The notes: generated from the sequence alone by a model not told the origin. Positions 34,225 to 42,986 are shown, numbered from the stretch's first letter. The stretch is 64,000 nucleotides of DNA from Kroppenstedtia guangzhouensis (GCF_014637345.1 NZ_BMEX01000002.1:62001-126000), one strand, 5' to 3'. A program made the numbers and translations.

Positions 34225-34527
34225 TCAGAATGTGATCCCCTGAAAATGACGGGGTATAGTCCAAATCCCTCTTAGCCGATACTGTATATCGTCACATCGC
34301 AACACCAACTGGCGAAACCGACTCCGGTTCTGGCGGGTGGACCGGTTTTTTCTCATCCTGATACAGGTCCGCCCCAGAAAGACTCCCTTTCCCTTGTGGG
34401 TGAATGAGATTGCCGCTGTGGGCGCAACCCCTTCCATTTCCATGGGGAGCATCACAAACAAGAACGTCATCATCAAAACGGGAACATATCGATAAAAGAG
34501 AAGTTCCAGCAACCTGATCCCCCTCAT
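34225..34527 (-). CDS. Possible small membrane-anchored protein (weak)
   Basis: A 100-codon frame. A hydrophobic N-terminal segment (YVPVLMMTFLFVMLPMEM) could anchor it. The rest is very basic and arginine-rich. The ribosome site is poor and no family is recognised, so it may be chance. It is the only plausible frame in the 34265-34590 interval. Confidence 0.25.
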   Translation of the reverse strand: MRGIRLLELLFYRYVPVLMMTFLFVMLPMEMEGVAPTAAISFTHKGKGVFLGRTCIRMRKNRSTRQNRSRFRQLVLRCDDIQYRLRGIWTIPRHFQGITF

Positions 34528-34597
34528 TCCCCACCGGGAACTCTTCCTGTCATCATTATATCATATCCGGGTTTACCGCAGTTACTTGACCCAAAAA

Positions 34598-34690
34598 TCA
34601 GGAAGACGTCACAAAATTCATGACGAGCCCGCCGACGATGAGTACGACCATCACCAAAACGATCCAGAGGCCCACATTGGATTTCCCCAT
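34598..34690 (-). CDS. Tiny single-helix membrane protein
   Basis: Thirty residues from ATG 34690, eight bases after GGAGGG; a longer 42-residue start lies at 34726. Nearly all of it is one TM helix (VGLWIVLVMVVLIVGGLVMNF) with a short polar start. Codon composition and the strong ribosome site support a real gene. Such tiny proteins are common in spore formers. Function unknown. Confidence 0.5.
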   Translation of the reverse strand: MGKSNVGLWIVLVMVVLIVGGLVMNFVTSS

Positions 34691-34820
34691 CTGCTGCGAT
34701 CCCTCCGTATGTAACCCTTTATCCATAGGATATTACACCCATTTGCGGATGTAAACATCAGTGAACACCTAGACAATCTCTGATAAAATGAGGATAGACA
34801 CAGTTCGAAGGAGGTAAGAG

Positions 34821-36044
34821 ATGGATCTGATCGAAAAACTTGTGGATTTGGAAAAACTGAAGGATTACCATTTCCTGTTGGAACTGGTCATTATTCTGGC
34901 GGCTGTCAAACTGGCTGGCCATTTCAGCAAAAAGATCGGACAACCCTCTGTATTTGGAGAGTTGCTCGTGGGGATTATCCTCGGTCCAGCCATTCTGGGA
35001 TGGATCGTGGTGGACCCCAAGCAACCCGGTCTGATCAAGGAATTGGCTGAGGTGGGTGTCATCCTGCTCATGTTTCTGGCCGGTCTGGAGACCGATGTGG
35101 AAGAATTTAAAAAAACCGCTTACGGTTCCTCCCTGGTTGCAGTCGGCGGAGTGATCTTCCCGCTGATCCTGGGCTTTGCCGTCGGCCTGATGTTTGGTTA
35201 CAACACCAGTACCTCCATCTTCATCGGTACGCTGTTGGTGGCCACCAGTGTCAGTATATCGGTGCAAACCCTGCGGGAATTGGGCCAATTGCAAACCAAA
35301 GAAGGGATCACCATCCTTGGAGCAGCGGTGTTGGATGACGTACTGGGCATCATCCTTCTCTCTGTGGTGGTCGGATTTACCGCCGGCGGTGGAGGGGGCA
35401 GTGTCGTCGATATCATGATCCTGCTCGCCAAAATCGTTCTTTTCTTCGTCCTCACCATTGTGATCGGACGTTTCCTCCTTCCGCGATTGTTCCGTTGGTC
35501 TGCCAACCTGATGACCTCGGAAGTATTGCTCGCCTTCGGGATTATCACGGCGCTTGGCTTCGCCTACTCGGCGGAAATGTTCGGTTTGGCCGGAATCGTC
35601 GGTTCCTACTTCGCAGGCCTGATGCTGAGCCTGACCAAATATCGGACCGAACTGTTTGAACGGGTGGAGATCATCGCCTTTTCCTTTTTTGTCCCCATCT
35701 TCTTCGTCAGCATCGGCGTCACTGCCGACGTGAGCGGATTGACAAAGGAGATCCTGCTTCTGATGGTGGTCCTCAGCCTCGTGGCCATCCTGACCAAATT
35801 GATCGGAGCCGGACTGGGAGCCAAGCTGGCTGGATTCAATTGGAACAGCTCCATGGGAATCGGAGCCGGCATGGTCGCCCGGGGGGAAGTGGGTTTGATC
35901 GTCGCTTCCATCGGACTTACCCGGGGACTGATCGATAATGATCTTTTCACTGTCACAGTGATCATCGTATTGGTGACCACTCTGGTGACTCCACCGATGT
36001 TGAAGGCCATCTTCAGCAGAAAAAAGGTAAAACAAGGTTCTTAA
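34821..36044 (+). CDS. Monovalent cation:proton antiporter (CPA2)
   Basis: A 407-residue protein with about 12-13 TM helices. Family motifs are GQPSVFGELLVGIILGPAIL near residue 40, FLAGLETDVEEFKK, and AAVLDDVLGIILLS in the ion-binding helix (tandem Asp). PIFFVSIGVTADVSG and GAGMVARGEVGLIVASIGL come near the end. There is no C-terminal RCK/TrkA domain. It exchanges K+ or Na+ for protons. GerN/NapA-type Na+/H+-K+ antiporters that act in germination belong to this group, but the role here is not provable. Confidence 0.9.
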   Translation: MDLIEKLVDLEKLKDYHFLLELVIILAAVKLAGHFSKKIGQPSVFGELLVGIILGPAILGWIVVDPKQPGLIKELAEVGVILLMFLAGLETDVEEFKKTAYGSSLVAVGGVIFPLILGFAVGLMFGYNTSTSIFIGTLLVATSVSISVQTLRELGQLQTKEGITILGAAVLDDVLGIILLSVVVGFTAGGGGGSVVDIMILLAKIVLFFVLTIVIGRFLLPRLFRWSANLMTSEVLLAFGIITALGFAYSAEMFGLAGIVGSYFAGLMLSLTKYRTELFERVEIIAFSFFVPIFFVSIGVTADVSGLTKEILLLMVVLSLVAILTKLIGAGLGAKLAGFNWNSSMGIGAGMVARGEVGLIVASIGLTRGLIDNDLFTVTVIIVLVTTLVTPPMLKAIFSRKKVKQGS

Positions 36045-36050
36045 ACGACC

Positions 36051-36083
36051 AAACACCCGCCTCGATTGGCGGGTGTTTTTTTC
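36051..36083 (+). terminator. Terminator of the antiporter gene
   Basis: AAACACCCGCC-TCGATT-GGCGGGTG followed by seven Ts. Confidence 0.85.
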
Positions 36084-36093
36084 GGATCAGAGG

Positions 36094-36312
36094 TTACTTG
36101 GATTTTTTCGGTCGGAACGTGTGGCAACAGGTATCCGCCGATTGTCTGGCGGTATAATCCCGATGGGTGGAATCGACAAACTCCCCGCCGATCTCCTCCC
36201 GAAACGTCCGGTGGGAATGTTGGTCCACCTCCACCATGATGGCATCAGCACCGCAATTGTTTCCGGCAGTCCAAAAGAAACAGTTAGCCACACTACATTT
36301 CACCTGCGGCAT
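36094..36312 (-). CDS. DUF1540 cysteine-rich protein
   Basis: A 72-residue protein from ATG 36312, with GGGGG nine bases upstream. VKCSVANCFFWTAGNNCGAD and the distal ADTCCHTFRPK supply about six cysteines in the DUF1540 spacing, which suggests metal binding. Often found in Bacillota, sometimes sporulation-linked. Function unknown. Confidence 0.78.
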   Translation of the reverse strand: MPQVKCSVANCFFWTAGNNCGADAIMVEVDQHSHRTFREEIGGEFVDSTHRDYTARQSADTCCHTFRPKKSK

Positions 36313-36368
36313 CCATTTCACCCCCTACCTTCAGTATGGGCGAAGAACAGGGGGGTTATGGCTGGCAA

Positions 36369-36641
36369 TTAATCGGCAGTCTTGTCCGCTTCCTGCAATT
36401 CCTTGAGGATCTGGTTGATCGTGTCGAAGGTGATTCCTTCCTCGTTCCGCGCGGTTACTGTCAGATAGACATCGGCGCTGAAAGTGGGAATATGTTCTTT
36501 GACCTCGGCCTCCGTCGTTCCATACTTTTTTCTGTATACAGCTTGGCCCCCGATTCTCTCCCAACCCAGACGGGCCAATTCTTCCTCATACAGATCATAG
36601 TCTTCCTCTTTGATGTTGAGTAAGACGCTGGTTACTTTCAC
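36369..36641 (-). CDS. Hypothetical protein, 90 residues
   Basis: ATG 36641 follows AGGAGGATCC, a strong ribosome site. Predicted alpha/beta: an initial strand (KVTSVLLNI), helix, strand, and a final helix (TFDTINQILKELQEADK). Acidic and soluble. No family recognised, but ribosome site and codon pattern support a real gene. It may share a transcript with the DUF1540 gene. Confidence 0.65.
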   Translation of the reverse strand: MKVTSVLLNIKEEDYDLYEEELARLGWERIGGQAVYRKKYGTTEAEVKEHIPTFSADVYLTVTARNEEGITFDTINQILKELQEADKTAD

Positions 36642-36695
36642 ATGGATCCTCCTCCAAAAATGTCTTATGGTATTATATCATGAGCGCCTGGAAAA

Positions 36696-37844
36696 TCAGT
36701 CCATAAACAGGAAGTCCCCCTCCTTGCGCATCCCGATGTTCAGAACCAGCCCCATGGCCATCATTTGGGTGATCAGGGAGCTTCCGCCATAGCTGATAAA
36801 GGGAAGGGGCAGACCCGTAATCGGCAACATTCCGGCATTCATTCCGATGTTTTGAAATACCTGGAACACCGTCATCCCGGCAACACCGGCCACAATGTAT
36901 GCCCCGAACCGGTGATCACAATGGATTCCGATCCGAATCGTTCGATAAACCAGGAAAATGAACGTGCATAGCAGAATGCTTCCCCCGATAAAGCCAAACT
37001 CCTCAGCAAGAACGGCAAAGATAAAATCATTGTGGGGTTCGGGAATCCAGTTGCCCTGGGTCTGAGTACCCTGTTGAAATCCTTTTCCATCCAGTTGTCC
37101 CGAACCGACAGCGATCATCGACTGGGTAAGCTGGTATCCCGCCCCGGTGGGGTCCGATGAAGGATTGGCAAAAATCTCAATCCGCTGGATCTGATGAGGT
37201 TCCAAGATTTTGGAGAGAAGGGGACTATCCGTCGCATAGAGGAAAGCCACCCCGGCGATTAAGAAGACCACTGCCATCAAACCTGCCATCATAATACGCC
37301 AATCCAAGCCTCCTGCCAGCAAAATACTGGCCAAGATCCCGACAAAAACCAACGCCATCCCGAGGTCGGGTTCTTTCAGGGTGAGAATGAAGGGCGGGAT
37401 AAACAGTCCGAGGATCTTCCCGATTTTCCGCCAATCCCGAAGAGGAAGTTGCTCGATCTCTGCGGTCACTTTGGCCAGAACAAGAATCAGGATCAGTTTC
37501 ATCAATTCCGACGGCTGAAACTGAAAACCGCCGAGCCGGATCCATTTTTGCGCCCCTTTGACCATCACTCCCACACCCGGAATCATCACCAGGATCAACA
37601 ACAGGACTCCCAAACCGTACATCACGTACAGAAAACGCCCCTGAAAGAGAACCCGGTAATCAAACAGGAGTGTCGCCCCCATAAGTAGAATACCTAAAAG
37701 ATACCAGAGGAGCTGTTGTTGCACGTAAGACGGATTGAAAGAGTGAGTTGCACCGGAAATGGCAACAATGCTAATGGCGGCTAATACCAAAATCAAGAAA
37801 ATCAACAGGTAATCCAACTGTCGGACCATTCGACTGGACTTCAT
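36696..37844 (-). CDS. rodA: RodA-type SEDS peptidoglycan glycosyltransferase
   Basis: A 382-residue, 10-TM SEDS protein. It has KWIRLGGFQFQPSELMKLIL, the catalytic-loop region HQIQRIEIFANPSSDPTGAG with the essential acidic area, NDFIFAVLAEEFGFIGGS, and the terminal GLPLPFISYGGSS. Polymerises lipid II for side-wall elongation with a partner PBP. Length and the RMVRQLDYLLIFL start are RodA-like. Divergent from the adjacent ftsW-type gene (128 bases between starts). Confidence 0.92.
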   Translation of the reverse strand: MKSSRMVRQLDYLLIFLILVLAAISIVAISGATHSFNPSYVQQQLLWYLLGILLMGATLLFDYRVLFQGRFLYVMYGLGVLLLILVMIPGVGVMVKGAQKWIRLGGFQFQPSELMKLILILVLAKVTAEIEQLPLRDWRKIGKILGLFIPPFILTLKEPDLGMALVFVGILASILLAGGLDWRIMMAGLMAVVFLIAGVAFLYATDSPLLSKILEPHQIQRIEIFANPSSDPTGAGYQLTQSMIAVGSGQLDGKGFQQGTQTQGNWIPEPHNDFIFAVLAEEFGFIGGSILLCTFIFLVYRTIRIGIHCDHRFGAYIVAGVAGMTVFQVFQNIGMNAGMLPITGLPLPFISYGGSSLITQMMAMGLVLNIGMRKEGDFLFMD

Positions 37845-37972
37845 TTACCAACACCCGCCATCAGTAAAGGTTTTTCACGAACAGTATACCGAACTTCCGG
37901 AGCATTGAGTACCGCCGTCTGCATTTGGCGGGGCGGATCCGTCCGATGCAGACTTGGACGAAGGAGATCGTT

Positions 37973-39145
37973 ATGTCACACGGAAAACCTGATTTCTGGA
38001 TGATGTTCATCATTTTTCTGCTGACCGGATTCGGATTGGTGATGGTCTTCAGCGCCAGTTACTATGACGGACTGGTCAAACATGGAGACAGCTACTACTA
38101 TTTCAAGCGACAACTGGTCTGGGCACTGGGGTCGGTTCTTCTCTTTTTTGTCATCTCCAACATTCCATACACCATCTATCGAAAACATGTGGGCGTCATT
38201 CTGTTGGGCAGTCTGGTCCTGCTGGCGCTCGTCTTTATCCCCGAGCTGGGAATGAACATCAATGGTGCCTCCCGCTGGATCCAGCTGGGTCCGATCAGTT
38301 TTCAACCCTCGGAATTGGCCAAGTTGGGAGCGATCATCTACACCGCATCCATCATGGTGAAAAAACAGGAGAGGCTCCATCAATTCAAACAAGGATTGTT
38401 TCCCCCCTTGATTGTACTGGGGATTTTCTGCGGGCTGATCGTAATGCAGCCCCATTTCAGCAGTACGGTGATTCTCCTCGGCTCCTGCCTGACCGTCATC
38501 TTCTGTGCGGGGGCCCGACTCAAACACCTGCTCCTCTTGGGAGCGGCGGGGATTCCCTTTTTCGTGTGGATCATGACTTCTGAAGATTATCGGGTGATGC
38601 GCCTGCTCATATTCCGAGATCCCTGGAAAGACCCGTCGGGAGACGGATTCCAGACGATTCAGTCCCTCTTTGCCATCGGGCCAGGAGGTCTCCTGGGAAA
38701 AGGGCTGGGCAACAGTATTCAAAAACTGGCCTATCTCCCCATGTCTCAAACGGATTTCATTTTTGCCATCATTGCGGAAGAACTGGGTTTTATCGGGGGA
38801 AGCCTCCTCATCCTTCTCTACATCGCCTTTGTCATTCGCGGAGTTCGCATCGCTCTTCAGGCTCCGGATTCATTTGGGATGTTTTTGGGGATTGGGATTG
38901 TCACTATGTTTTCTCTGCAGACCCTCTTCAACCTGGGAGTGGTGACCGCCATGTTACCGGTCACAGGAGTTCCGCTTCCCTTTATCAGTTACGGCGGCTC
39001 CTCGCTGCTCATGTGCATGTTGGCTGCAGGAATCCTCCTCAATATCTCCCGCCACCGGGTCGCTCAAACATCACATCAGCAACCGAAGGGGAATAGAGCC
39101 CGCCCTCCCTACCCCGTCACTTCACCCGATCCTTTCCGGATCTGA
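37973..39145 (+). CDS. ftsW: FtsW/SpoVE-type SEDS peptidoglycan glycosyltransferase
   Basis: About 390 residues from ATG 37973, with GGAG eight bases ahead. SEDS motifs: GFGLVMVFSASYYDGL in TM1, ASRWIQLGPISFQPSELAKL, QTDFIFAIIAEELGFIGG and PLPFISYGGSSLLMCM. The N-terminal signature of septal members distinguishes it from the neighbouring RodA. It could act in division or in sporulation (SpoVE). The Pro/basic C-terminal tail of 25 residues is normal. Confidence 0.9.
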   Translation: MSHGKPDFWMMFIIFLLTGFGLVMVFSASYYDGLVKHGDSYYYFKRQLVWALGSVLLFFVISNIPYTIYRKHVGVILLGSLVLLALVFIPELGMNINGASRWIQLGPISFQPSELAKLGAIIYTASIMVKKQERLHQFKQGLFPPLIVLGIFCGLIVMQPHFSSTVILLGSCLTVIFCAGARLKHLLLLGAAGIPFFVWIMTSEDYRVMRLLIFRDPWKDPSGDGFQTIQSLFAIGPGGLLGKGLGNSIQKLAYLPMSQTDFIFAIIAEELGFIGGSLLILLYIAFVIRGVRIALQAPDSFGMFLGIGIVTMFSLQTLFNLGVVTAMLPVTGVPLPFISYGGSSLLMCMLAAGILLNISRHRVAQTSHQQPKGNRARPPYPVTSPDPFRI

Positions 39146-39171
39146 TGATCCGGAGGATGGGTGATTTTTTT
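39135..39171 (+). terminator. Hairpin at the ftsW stop
   Basis: TCCGGATC-TGAT-GATCCGGA overlaps the stop codon, and a T-run begins at 39165. A weak terminator. Confidence 0.5.
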
Positions 39172-39298
39172 GAAATCACAGGGGTAAAAACGATTACAAT
39201 CAGCCTATCAAAGAAGGGGGCATCCTCCTGTCCTGCCGGAACCCCGTTTTTCCAGTATGTCGCCGGTTTTCGGTAAATAGTTGGCCTGTTTTTTCCAA

Positions 39299-39357
39299 TA
39301 AAAAAAGCCCTCTCGGGCTTTGAGACTGCTGACAAAGTGAAGGTCAGCAGTCTTTTT
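39299..39357. terminator. Back-to-back terminators between ftsW and thiG
   Basis: AAAAAAGCCC-TCTC-GGGCTTT (39299-39321) reads as a terminator on the minus strand, closing the thi operon. GACTGCTGAC...GTCAGCAGTCTTTTT (39324-39357) reads on the plus strand. The remaining bases 39172-39298 and 39358-39405 show no feature. Confidence 0.72.
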
Positions 39358-39405
39358 ATGTCGAATACATAAAGAGAACTTATATGCAAAGGACGGATTT
39401 TTTCC

Positions 39406-40170
39406 TCACCTGGACACTCCCTCGATGGGGCTGCTCGCAGAAGCGATCTCCTTGCGCGGGATGCGGCCGGCTTCAAAACCGAGACGGCCTGCTTTCACCG
39501 CCAACTTCATGGCTCGGGCCATTTGAACAGGGTCATCCGCCCCGGAGACAGCTGTGTTGAGGAGCACCCCCTCCGCACCCAACTCCATCGCCCGGGCGGC
39601 ATCGGCGGGGGAGCCGATCCCCGCGTCTACAATGACAGGCAACCGGGTCTGGCGAATCATAAACTTCAGATACAAGGGATTCAAAATTCCCTGCCCCGAA
39701 CCGATGGGAGAAGCCCCTGGCATGATTGCATGGGCTCCCGCCTCTTCCAATCGTTTGGCCAACACGGGATCATCACTGATGTAGGGGAGAACGGTAAACC
39801 CTTCCTCCACCAATTGCCGCGTGGCCTTCAATGTTTCCACCGGATCCGGGAGCAACGTCTCTTCATCCCCGATCACTTCCACCTTCACCATGTCACACAA
39901 CCGGGAAGCCCGGGCAAGACGGGCCAGACGCACCGCCTCTTCCGCCGTTTTGGCACCGGCGGTGTTGGGAAGCAGGCGGTATCGGTTCAGATCCATCTGT
40001 TGCAGGAAATTGGGCTCAGCGGGACGGTCCAGATTGACACGGCGCAAGGCAAAGGTTAAAACTTCCGTTTCCGAAGCCTCCACCGCGGCTGATTGAACCT
40101 CAAGGGATGAAAACTTGCCCGTTCCCAGCAGCAACCTGGATTGAAAGGTGTAAGATCCAATCGTTAACAA
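39406..40170 (-). CDS. thiG: Thiazole synthase ThiG
   Basis: A 254-residue TIM-barrel enzyme that builds the thiazole phosphate of thiamine from deoxyxylulose phosphate, dehydroglycine and ThiS thiocarboxylate. Signatures: [22 protein letters not shown] with variation, [35 protein letters not shown] with the Schiff-base Lys, [17 protein letters not shown], and [20 protein letters not shown]. Three bases after thiS. ThiF and ThiO are not in this operon. Confidence 0.95.
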   Translation of the reverse strand: MLTIGSYTFQSRLLLGTGKFSSLEVQSAAVEASETEVLTFALRRVNLDRPAEPNFLQQMDLNRYRLLPNTAGAKTAEEAVRLARLARASRLCDMVKVEVIGDEETLLPDPVETLKATRQLVEEGFTVLPYISDDPVLAKRLEEAGAHAIMPGASPIGSGQGILNPLYLKFMIRQTRLPVIVDAGIGSPADAARAMELGAEGVLLNTAVSGADDPVQMARAMKLAVKAGRLGFEAGRIPRKEIASASSPIEGVSR

Positions 40171-40173
40171 GGT

Positions 40174-40377
40174 TCAGCCTCCTCCCACAAATTGAACGAT
40201 CTCCAATCGGTCCCCTTCCTCCAGTCGGACCTCTCCATATTGGTCCCCATCGAGAATGACTGAGTTTTTCTCCACCATGACAATTCGGTCGGAGAGCCCC
40301 AGATGCTTGATCAACATCTTTACGTCGCAGACGGACTCCGGTACATGATGTTGCTTTCCGTTCAGTTGGATATTCAT
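40174..40377 (-). CDS. thiS: Sulfur carrier protein ThiS
   Basis: A 67-residue ubiquitin-like carrier ending in GGG after EIVQFV, so the C-terminal Gly-Gly that is adenylated and thiocarboxylated is present. MNIQLNGK and the central VVEKN-like segment MVEKNSVILD are typical. Strong ribosome site GGAGGGG. Partner of ThiG downstream. Confidence 0.92.
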   Translation of the reverse strand: MNIQLNGKQHHVPESVCDVKMLIKHLGLSDRIVMVEKNSVILDGDQYGEVRLEEGDRLEIVQFVGGG

Positions 40378-40430
40378 GCTTCCCCTCCTTTCTCTCTCCC
40401 ATGATCGCAGACCGACCCGGACAGCCTTAA

Positions 40431-40446
40431 TTCACAACGCTTCTAG
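40431..40446 (+). repeat. Solo end of the interspersed element in the thi operon
   Basis: TTCACAACGCTTCTAG matches the right end of copy A over 14 bases. Its complement CTAGAAGCGTTGTGA equals the left end of copy E over 15 bases. No element body adjoins it. It lies between tenI and thiS, where thiO sits in Bacillus. Confidence 0.5.
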
Positions 40447-40453
40447 TGCCTCC

Positions 40454-41077
40454 TCAACGATCTCCCTCCCATTCAAATCGGAGAGCCTGCTTCAACCGAC
40501 GAGCCGCCACTGCCGGATCCGGAGCATCAGCAATCGCGGAGATCACCGCCACCCCGGCACAACCTGTTGTGGATAATTGGGGAATTTTCTCGGGAGTGAG
40601 GCCTCCGATGGCAATCACCGGAATGTTCACCGCTGCGGTCACCTGCCGGAGTTGATCGATACCCCTCGGTTTCTGTCCCGGTTTGGAATCACTTGCAAAT
40701 ACATGTCCGAAAAACAGGTAATCCGCCCCCTGCTGTTCTTTTTCTATTGCAGAACAACGGGAGTGAACAGAACATCCTACTCGCCAATTTCTTTTTTCAC
40801 TCCCCGTGGACATGACATTCACAAAACGGCGCTCCGGAAAGTGAACCCCTCCACAACCCAGATTATCCGCCACTTCTGCATTCCCATTGACGACCAATCG
40901 TTTGGGATCCACTCCCGCTTCCCGAATCAGAGTAAATCCCCAATCCTGAAGTTCTGCGGTGGATGCCCCCGGTTTGCGCAGGTGGATCCAATCCAACCAC
41001 CCCCCTGCCTTTCGGCAAACAGAGACCCACTCTTTCAGTGACTTCCGGGGATCCGTCACAAAATGGAGTTCATTCAT
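40454..41077 (-). CDS. tenI: Thiazole tautomerase TenI (ThiE-like)
   Basis: About 207 residues from ATG 41077, after GGGAGGAAGGGGG. ThiE/TenI TIM barrel: LHFVTDPRKSLKEW, DWIHLRKPGAST, RLVVNGNAEVADNLGCGGVH with HFPE, DYLFFGHVFASDSKPG and PVIAIGGLTPEKI. The sequence GHVFASDSKPG and the operon with thiS-thiG favour TenI (aromatises the thiazole product of ThiG) over thiamine phosphate synthase. First gene after the TPP riboswitch. Confidence 0.85.
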   Translation of the reverse strand: MNELHFVTDPRKSLKEWVSVCRKAGGWLDWIHLRKPGASTAELQDWGFTLIREAGVDPKRLVVNGNAEVADNLGCGGVHFPERRFVNVMSTGSEKRNWRVGCSVHSRCSAIEKEQQGADYLFFGHVFASDSKPGQKPRGIDQLRQVTAAVNIPVIAIGGLTPEKIPQLSTTGCAGVAVISAIADAPDPAVAARRLKQALRFEWEGDR

Positions 41078-41102
41078 CCCCCTTCCTCCCCACTCCATCC
41101 AT

Positions 41103-41135
41103 TAAAAAACCGGGATCCAACAAGGGATCCCGGTC
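41103..41135 (-). terminator. Attenuator of the TPP riboswitch
   Basis: Minus strand GACCGGGATCC-CTTGTT-GGATCCCGGTTTTTT, between the aptamer and tenI. TPP binding should favour it. Confidence 0.8.
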
Positions 41136-41164
41136 GTACGGTCAAACTGAGCGATCATCAACGG

Positions 41165-41262
41165 CCGGATCCCACTTTCTTACGCTGGTGCAAACCAGGT
41201 CAAGTTCAAAGGGTTGAAGCTTCAAGCCTCTCTCAGCACGTATCCGTGCACCCCCAGTGGAA
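41165..41262 (-). ncRNA. TPP riboswitch (THI element)
   Basis: The minus strand shows the conserved order. GGGGGTGC opens the aptamer, GTGCTGAGAGAGG carries the CUGAGA core, and ACCCTTTGAACTTGACCTGG matches the ACCCUUUGAACCUGAUCUGG block. TTTGCACCAGCGTAAGAAAGTGGG then closes the aptamer. It precedes a terminator and the tenI-thiS-thiG operon, as expected for thiamine control. Confidence 0.93.
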
Positions 41263-41350
41263 CCGTCATAAAATGAAGTTTTCTCCATTTTAGCAATGAA
41301 CCCTGTAAAGGTCAAACAAAAAGAAGGGAATCAATATCTCTCCCGTTGTT

Positions 41351-41668
41351 TCAATAAAATCGCGGTTGCGGTACTTCCAGGCGGACATCTCCGTGGATAT
41401 ACGTCTGACAAGAGAGACGAAATCCTTGTTCCACCTGCTCTTCTCCCAGGCGAAGCACTTCCCGGTCCACCAGTTCACTTAAATTCTCCGCCCCTTCCAC
41501 CACACGGATCCGGCACCGTCCACAACGACCGGAGGTGCAGTTGAATGGAATCATGATATTGCGGGAAATGGCTTCAAAGAGCAGATTCTCCCCCTCCCCG
41601 CACTCAAATTGATGCTCCTTTGCTCCGATTTTCACTTCCACCTGTGGCAATTTATCAATCCCTCCCAC
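41351..41668 (-). CDS. [2Fe-2S] ferredoxin
   Basis: A 105-residue plant-type ferredoxin. Cluster ligands are Cys44, Cys49, Cys52 (NCTSGRCGRCRIRV) and Cys87 (SCQTYIHGD), the CX4CX2C...C spacing. The C-terminal strand HGDVRLEVP is usual. The redox partner is unknown. Its start overlaps the end of the DUF488 gene (14 bases), so both are probably cotranscribed. Confidence 0.88.
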   Translation of the reverse strand: MGGIDKLPQVEVKIGAKEHQFECGEGENLLFEAISRNIMIPFNCTSGRCGRCRIRVVEGAENLSELVDREVLRLGEEQVEQGFRLSCQTYIHGDVRLEVPQPRFY

Positions 41669-42016
41669 CTCTGAATTCGATCCGTTCCTGCATCAATTGC
41701 ATCAGCACCAGGGCGTTGTTTTCCCGCTCATTTTTACTGGCATACAGAAGAGTGACCGGTCCCGGTTTCACCCGCTCCAACAGATTGTCGAGGGCTTTTC
41801 GATCGATTTCTTGTCGGTATTCCTTTCGAAAAGCGGTGAAATCCCCTTTCTGATGAAACCGTTGCCTGAGGTTAGCCGAAGGTGCCAATTCCTTTGCCCA
41901 AAGATCCACTCGGGCTTGTTCCTTTCTCAATCCCCGCGGCCACAGCCGGTCCACCAGCACCCGAATTCCATCCTCCGCCCGGGGGGTTCATACACGCGTT
42001 TGATCCGGATTTGCAA
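41655..42016 (-). pseudogene. DUF488 gene with a frameshift in a C run
   Basis: A TTG at 42016, six bases after GGGGAGG, begins LQIRIKRVYEPP, the normal DUF488 start. The frame then slips at a run of six C at about 41981-41986. One base later the protein continues EDGIRVLVDRLWPRGL to the stop at 41655, giving LLYASKNERENNALVL near the end. One extra C would restore the whole family domain of about 118 residues. Either a recent mutation, phase variation, or a sequencing error. The C-terminal 101 residues remain open from ATG 41960. Confidence 0.72.
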
Positions 42017-42151
42017 AGTGCTGCCTCCCCGATCTCTGTTCAAGTGACACACATTAAAACCGGGGAACTCCCGGTCGACACTCCGTTTCTTCTGTTGGCC
42101 ACACAGACTTCCCCCACCAGCCTGAACGGCGGCAGGTAAGGATAAACCCTC

Positions 42152-42766
42152 TCATTTTCGCAGAGAGTTGTATCGATGATGTTGCCAATAAAGAAAACGT
42201 GCAATCACAAGGAGAACAACAGGAACCAGAATCCACAACACAACCAGCCCGTAACGGTGCATCACTCGAAACACATTTTCCCATTGGGCACCCAAAATAT
42301 ATCCGATACCGATAAACACCGTACACCAAGTGAAGGCACCGACATAGGCGTAAGAGGCGAACTGAACCGGAGTCATCCGGGAGATCCCGGCTATATACGC
42401 AGTCACATGCCGAACTCCTGGAATAAAATAGCCAAAAAACAGGACCCAGTTACCGTATTTCCGAAAAAGGATTTGAGTCATTCTCAGCCGTCTGCGCGTG
42501 ATGAAAAACTTGCTCCCATACCGCTTTAAAAAGGGGTAACCCAGTTTGCCTCCCAGATAATAACTGACAGTGATCCCACATATGGAACCCGTCACAGCAC
42601 TGAGAAAGGTAAAGACCAGATTGAGCTGCCCGATGGATGCAAGATACCCGATAAATGTCATCATGATTTCATCGGGCAGGGGCAAACCCACAATCCCCAG
42701 CACGAGAAAGAAGAAAATCCCGAGATATCCGTATTGAGACAGTAGATCCAGCACAGTCTGTTCCAT
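42152..42766 (-). CDS. DedA family membrane protein
   Basis: A 204-residue protein with the VTT core: FLVLGIVGLPLPDEIMMTF (the conserved Pro and Glu), GSICGITVSYYLGGKLGYPF, and RKYGNWVLFFGYFIPGVRHVTAYIAGISRM, which holds the F.RF.P..R-type motif. C-terminal TM helices end in a basic tail. A second DedA paralogue besides 27664-28248, and closer to the canonical E. coli type. Proposed role in lipid or undecaprenyl phosphate translocation. Downstream bases 42017-42151 hold nothing clear. Confidence 0.88.
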   Translation of the reverse strand: MEQTVLDLLSQYGYLGIFFFLVLGIVGLPLPDEIMMTFIGYLASIGQLNLVFTFLSAVTGSICGITVSYYLGGKLGYPFLKRYGSKFFITRRRLRMTQILFRKYGNWVLFFGYFIPGVRHVTAYIAGISRMTPVQFASYAYVGAFTWCTVFIGIGYILGAQWENVFRVMHRYGLVVLWILVPVVLLVIARFLYWQHHRYNSLRK

Positions 42767-42964
42767 AGTTCAACCCCGTTTTTTCGGTACATCAATCCAG
42801 GCCCATGATCATTGTCTGAAACAAACCGACCCGTTTCATCGGTACAGGGTACACACTCCTCATCCATAATACCAGAGATCTGACAGGCTTGCGAGAATTG
42901 CCGCCGGACGGGCCTCTTCTCTCCATTATATGTACGGGAGGGAGATTCTTTATAACCGAAAACG

Positions 42965-42986
42965 AAAAAAACGGCCTCCCGGCCGC
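42965..42986 (-). terminator. Terminator of nuoD
   Basis: Minus strand GCGGCC-GGGA-GGCCGT followed by seven Ts, 20 bases after the nuoD stop. Confidence 0.78.

Noticed and set aside
34758-36056. 432-codon minus-strand frame opposite the antiporter
   Set aside because: Asp/Gln/His-rich shadow with no domain, while the plus strand encodes a clear CPA2 antiporter.
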